Shown here: positions 61,742 through 64,000 of the stretch, one piece after another
Layout of the letters: every line of letters starts with the position of its first letter
How positions within the stretch are numbered: position 1 is the first letter of the stretch
Source of the DNA: W0P28-013 sp964570565
GTDB taxonomy: Bacteria > Bacteroidota > Bacteroidia > Bacteroidales > Paludibacteraceae
Length of the DNA: 64,000 bases
Assembly (NCBI GenBank): GCA_964570565.1
Contig: CAZMYT010000002.1
Coordinates: 186,001 to 250,000, forward strand
Direction of reading: 5' to 3'
Notes under the pieces: generated by a model
Seen by the model: only the letters and a program-made list of their open reading frames with translations
Told to the model about the DNA's origin: nothing
Database searches by the model: none
Translations under genes and position numbers: made by a program

Positions 61742-64000
61742 TTACTTAAAATTCTGTTTAAAGAATTGATTGTATTCTTTCAACGATAAAAGTGTTACCA
61801 ACGCTAAATTATCGTTGGAAATATAAATGCGTGAAGCAATTTTAGCCATTACCGATTCCGTCAAAGCGGGTTCTGTGGTCAGTAATTTATCGTACCAAAG
61901 CACTTCGTTGTAGTTCTCGAAGTTCGAAATGGCAATCATTTTTTCGCCTTCAATGGTGCGTATCGCCAAATCAAAATCTTTTATCAAGAATTTCGAGAAG
62001 TTGTAGGCTGCCAAGTCAAATAAAAGTTGATTGACAGAGCTTTGATCGATAGGTTTTAATAACAATACAAATGGTGTTTTTGTATCGGCTGTATAGGTTT
62101 TGGTAGTAATTGGTTCTTGCGCTTCACTTTGTACTTCTTGTTCGCGTCGCGATAATAAACTGCCATGCGAACCGCCTTTTTGTGCTTGCTGACCTTGTGC
62201 CATCAGCGCCAAAATATCTTTTGACATACTGGCCACATCACTGGTAGGATAAAGTTCCACTAATTTATTTAACGCCTCTTGAAAGTTAGTGGCACTTGCC
62301 GTTTTACCGATGCTCAGAGCACGTAAAAATGTGAATTTTGGCATTAAGGTTGATAATGGGAAATTGCTTGCCATGTAATCATAATTACTCAACACCTGTT
62401 TAAATTCATTTTTGCTGTATGCCGTGTATGTCTCTGCGTAGAGCGAATCTTGCATCACGTACATCTGTTGCATGCGCTCAGCATAATCTGGTTGCGACAA
62501 AATGATAGCGTATTTACTAGTTGGATAGTTGGTGACAATGGTTTGACGAACACTATTTTGGGCGGCTGTTTTTTGTAGTTGTCCGTACACTTGGTATAAA
62601 GCGTAGTAACTTTCAAGTAAACGATCGCTTTTTGGGAACCGTTTTTGAAAATCTAACAAGGTAGCTTCAGCCATTTCCGAATCTTCCAATCTGTTTTTAT
62701 AAATATCCGCCATGTTCAGCAGTGCTTCCGCAATCGCTAAATTTGATTGTTCCTTTTGAGCCTCCGTTCTTGGAATTTGCGCTAAATAAAAAGCTGGATT
62801 TTTGGTATCTTCCATTTTTGCTGGAAGTGAGTCGTTCGCTGTATTTGCGGCGTTTGTTTCCGTTTCTTCCACTTCGGCCATTTGTGCCGTTTTATTGAGG
62901 CGACGCCATTGATCTTCCAATTTACGTTTTCCCCAACGGCGTTGGAATTCTGTTCGTCCACTCGTAATTAATGCTGGATTATAAAAATACCATTCGCCCG
63001 TAGTGCCAACGGGTGTTAATCCTGCCGAGCCGAAAGCTGGTTCATCTCCGGCGGCATTTAAAGTGGCTGCATCTTCGGCGGCACGTTGTTTGGCTTCTTC
63101 TTCATCGGCAATAACTTTTGCAATGAGTTTGTCCACAATTTCGCGTTGTTCTTTATCGCTTAACGTCGACAAATATTGTAAACTATCTTGCAGTACTACG
63201 GTGTTATAATTCACCGCTAAATCGCCTAAAGTTTCAGCTAGTTTTGTAACACGTGCATAATCGGTATGCGTATTGCTAATTATGGTCGATGCCTCTTCGT
63301 AGCATGGTTGAGCGTCGATGTATTTTTTCTTACCATAATACAAATCGCCCAGTTTCAATAAAACAACGGCTTTTTCTATGCCATTGCGCGTGCTTTGTTT
63401 GATAGCGGTTTGGTAAGCGGTAATGGCTTTATCTTCTTTGCCTGCAAAGAGTTGTATATTACCAATGGCGTAATATATTTGATCTAAATACTCTTTGTTA
63501 TTTGGACTTTTTGCCATTTTCTCCAATGCCTTGATGGCTTTCGACGGATTGGTTGTTTCTGCTTGTAACACTTGCATACGCGCATTGAACTCCATGGTGT
63601 AAGATGGTGTCAATTTTAGTACAGCTTTAAAATTATTAGCAGCTGTTTTGCGGTCATTTTGTAATAAAAGTAATTGCCCTAAAATGTAGTTAAATCGTGT
63701 GCGTTGATAGCGATTTTTTTCTTTGTCAAGCGCAATTTTTAAAAACGGAACAGACTCTTTGTAGCGTCCTTGCTTCATTAATAAATTGGCTTTAGTGGCT
63801 GCGAATAAACCGTTTAAGTCTGTTGTTACGTCATTTTCATTAATTTTACCGAGCACTTCTTCGGCTTCGTAGAGCCAATTTAGTTCAGCATAAGCACGTG
63901 CCATCCAGATACGTGCTTCCGCTACTACGGCTGGTTCGGCAGAAAAATGTTTGGTAATATAGGTAAAGGTGCCTATGGAACCTATGAAATCGGCTTTGTG
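61742..64000 (-). CDS. porW: T9SS protein PorW/SprE, TPR lipoprotein, 5' end missing
   Basis: The frame is open to base 64000, so the start lies beyond the window; 752 residues are visible. The N-terminal part is a series of tetratricopeptide repeats (for example LNWLYEAEEVLGKI, AITAYQTAIKQS, DAQPCYEEASTI), followed by a central region that includes PAFGSAGL and NPALITSGRTEFQRRWGKRKLEDQWRR, which is the signature I associate with SprE/PorW, and a C-terminal domain. SprE/PorW is needed for gliding and T9SS in Flavobacterium and Porphyromonas, and binds the secretion ring. It lies directly upstream of porX, 31 bases apart, so the two are probably co-transcribed. Confidence 0.87.
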   Translation of the reverse strand, partial: HKADFIGSIGTFTYITKHFSAEPAVVAEARIWMARAYAELNWLYEAEEVLGKINENDVTTDLNGLFAATKANLLMKQGRYKESVPFLKIALDKEKNRYQRTRFNYILGQLLLLQNDRKTAANNFKAVLKLTPSYTMEFNARMQVLQAETTNPSKAIKALEKMAKSPNNKEYLDQIYYAIGNIQLFAGKEDKAITAYQTAIKQSTRNGIEKAVVLLKLGDLYYGKKKYIDAQPCYEEASTIISNTHTDYARVTKLAETLGDLAVNYNTVVLQDSLQYLSTLSDKEQREIVDKLIAKVIADEEEAKQRAAEDAATLNAAGDEPAFGSAGLTPVGTTGEWYFYNPALITSGRTEFQRRWGKRKLEDQWRRLNKTAQMAEVEETETNAANTANDSLPAKMEDTKNPAFYLAQIPRTEAQKEQSNLAIAEALLNMADIYKNRLEDSEMAEATLLDFQKRFPKSDRLLESYYALYQVYGQLQKTAAQNSVRQTIVTNYPTSKYAIILSQPDYAERMQQMYVMQDSLYAETYTAYSKNEFKQVLSNYDYMASNFPLSTLMPKFTFLRALSIGKTASATNFQEALNKLVELYPTSDVASMSKDILALMAQGQQAQKGGSHGSLLSRREQEVQSEAQEPITTKTYTADTKTPFVLLLKPIDQSSVNQLLFDLAAYNFSKFLIKDFDLAIRTIEGEKMIAISNFENYNEVLWYDKLLTTEPALTESVMAKIASRIYISNDNLALVTLLSLKEYNQFFKQNFK

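Noticed and set aside
1..64000. CRISPR array, insertion sequence, integrase or phage genes
   Set aside because: No spaced short repeats, terminal inverted repeats with transposase, or integrase-like proteins were seen on either strand.

Overview
The window looks like a chromosomal segment of a Bacteroidota bacterium, most likely order Bacteroidales. Signs of this are type IX secretion (T9SS) C-terminal sorting domains, the T9SS regulators PorX and PorW/SprE, a FeoA-FeoB fusion, DUF4294, DUF2851 and DUF3078 proteins, a MurA with Asp at the usual Cys position, and many promoters of the Bacteroidetes type (TTG/TTTG, about 19-21 bases, TAnnTTTG). Most of it is dense core-genome housekeeping in short operons. 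I see no phage, insertion sequence, rRNA or CRISPR array.

Layout. 1-2.8 kb: the end of a T9SS-exported surface protein, an outer-membrane barrel and a thioredoxin-like lipoprotein or periplasmic protein. 2.8-3.8 kb: tRNA-Gly and tRNA-Leu from one promoter, then an orphan LuxR-type response regulator. 3.8-10 kb (minus): cysK, a T9SS beta-propeller protein, an unusual Cys-rich membrane anchor/methyltransferase fusion next to feoAB, and a DUF4294 protein. 10-17 kb (plus): a PorQ/PorV-like barrel and a helix-hairpin-helix barrel protein, then the tightly coupled mnmA / subtilase / xseA / xseB run. 17-24 kb (minus): ndk-M23 peptidase-lpd, an M16 protease, and an XRE/DUF2975 pair. 24-33 kb (plus): DUF2851, a membrane protein with a histone-H1-like tail, polA, corA, murB, murA. 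33-39 kb (minus): a five-gene operon (ABC permease, a C26-M19 fusion hydrolase, SPOR protein, folE, Nim-like flavoprotein), proA and rplS. 39-44 kb (plus): ferritin, lysC, DUF2461, recQ.

44.1-46.9 kb is the one clearly accessory stretch. A decayed second copy of the recQ 3' end lies 1.2 kb downstream of recQ, with a methyltransferase gene between the copies. Beyond it come an orphan promoter with a hairpin terminator (possible small RNA) and a low-G+C two-gene cassette: a DUF3800 protein and an unknown protein with a weak resemblance to BECR-fold ribonuclease toxins. This is the best candidate for an undescribed system.

47-64 kb: a secreted protein of unknown function and prfC (minus); metG, a formate/nitrite-type channel, cupin, PspC, hflX and DUF3078 (plus); then folK, gcvH, an aminotransferase, a Rieske-like lipoprotein with a 3Cys-1His ligand pattern, murF, porX and porW/sprE (minus). 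The last gene runs off the right edge. Themes that connect genes are cell-envelope synthesis (murA, murB, murF, M23, SPOR), T9SS export (porX, porW, three substrates, barrel proteins), iron handling (feoAB, ferritin) and DNA repair (xseAB, polA, recQ).
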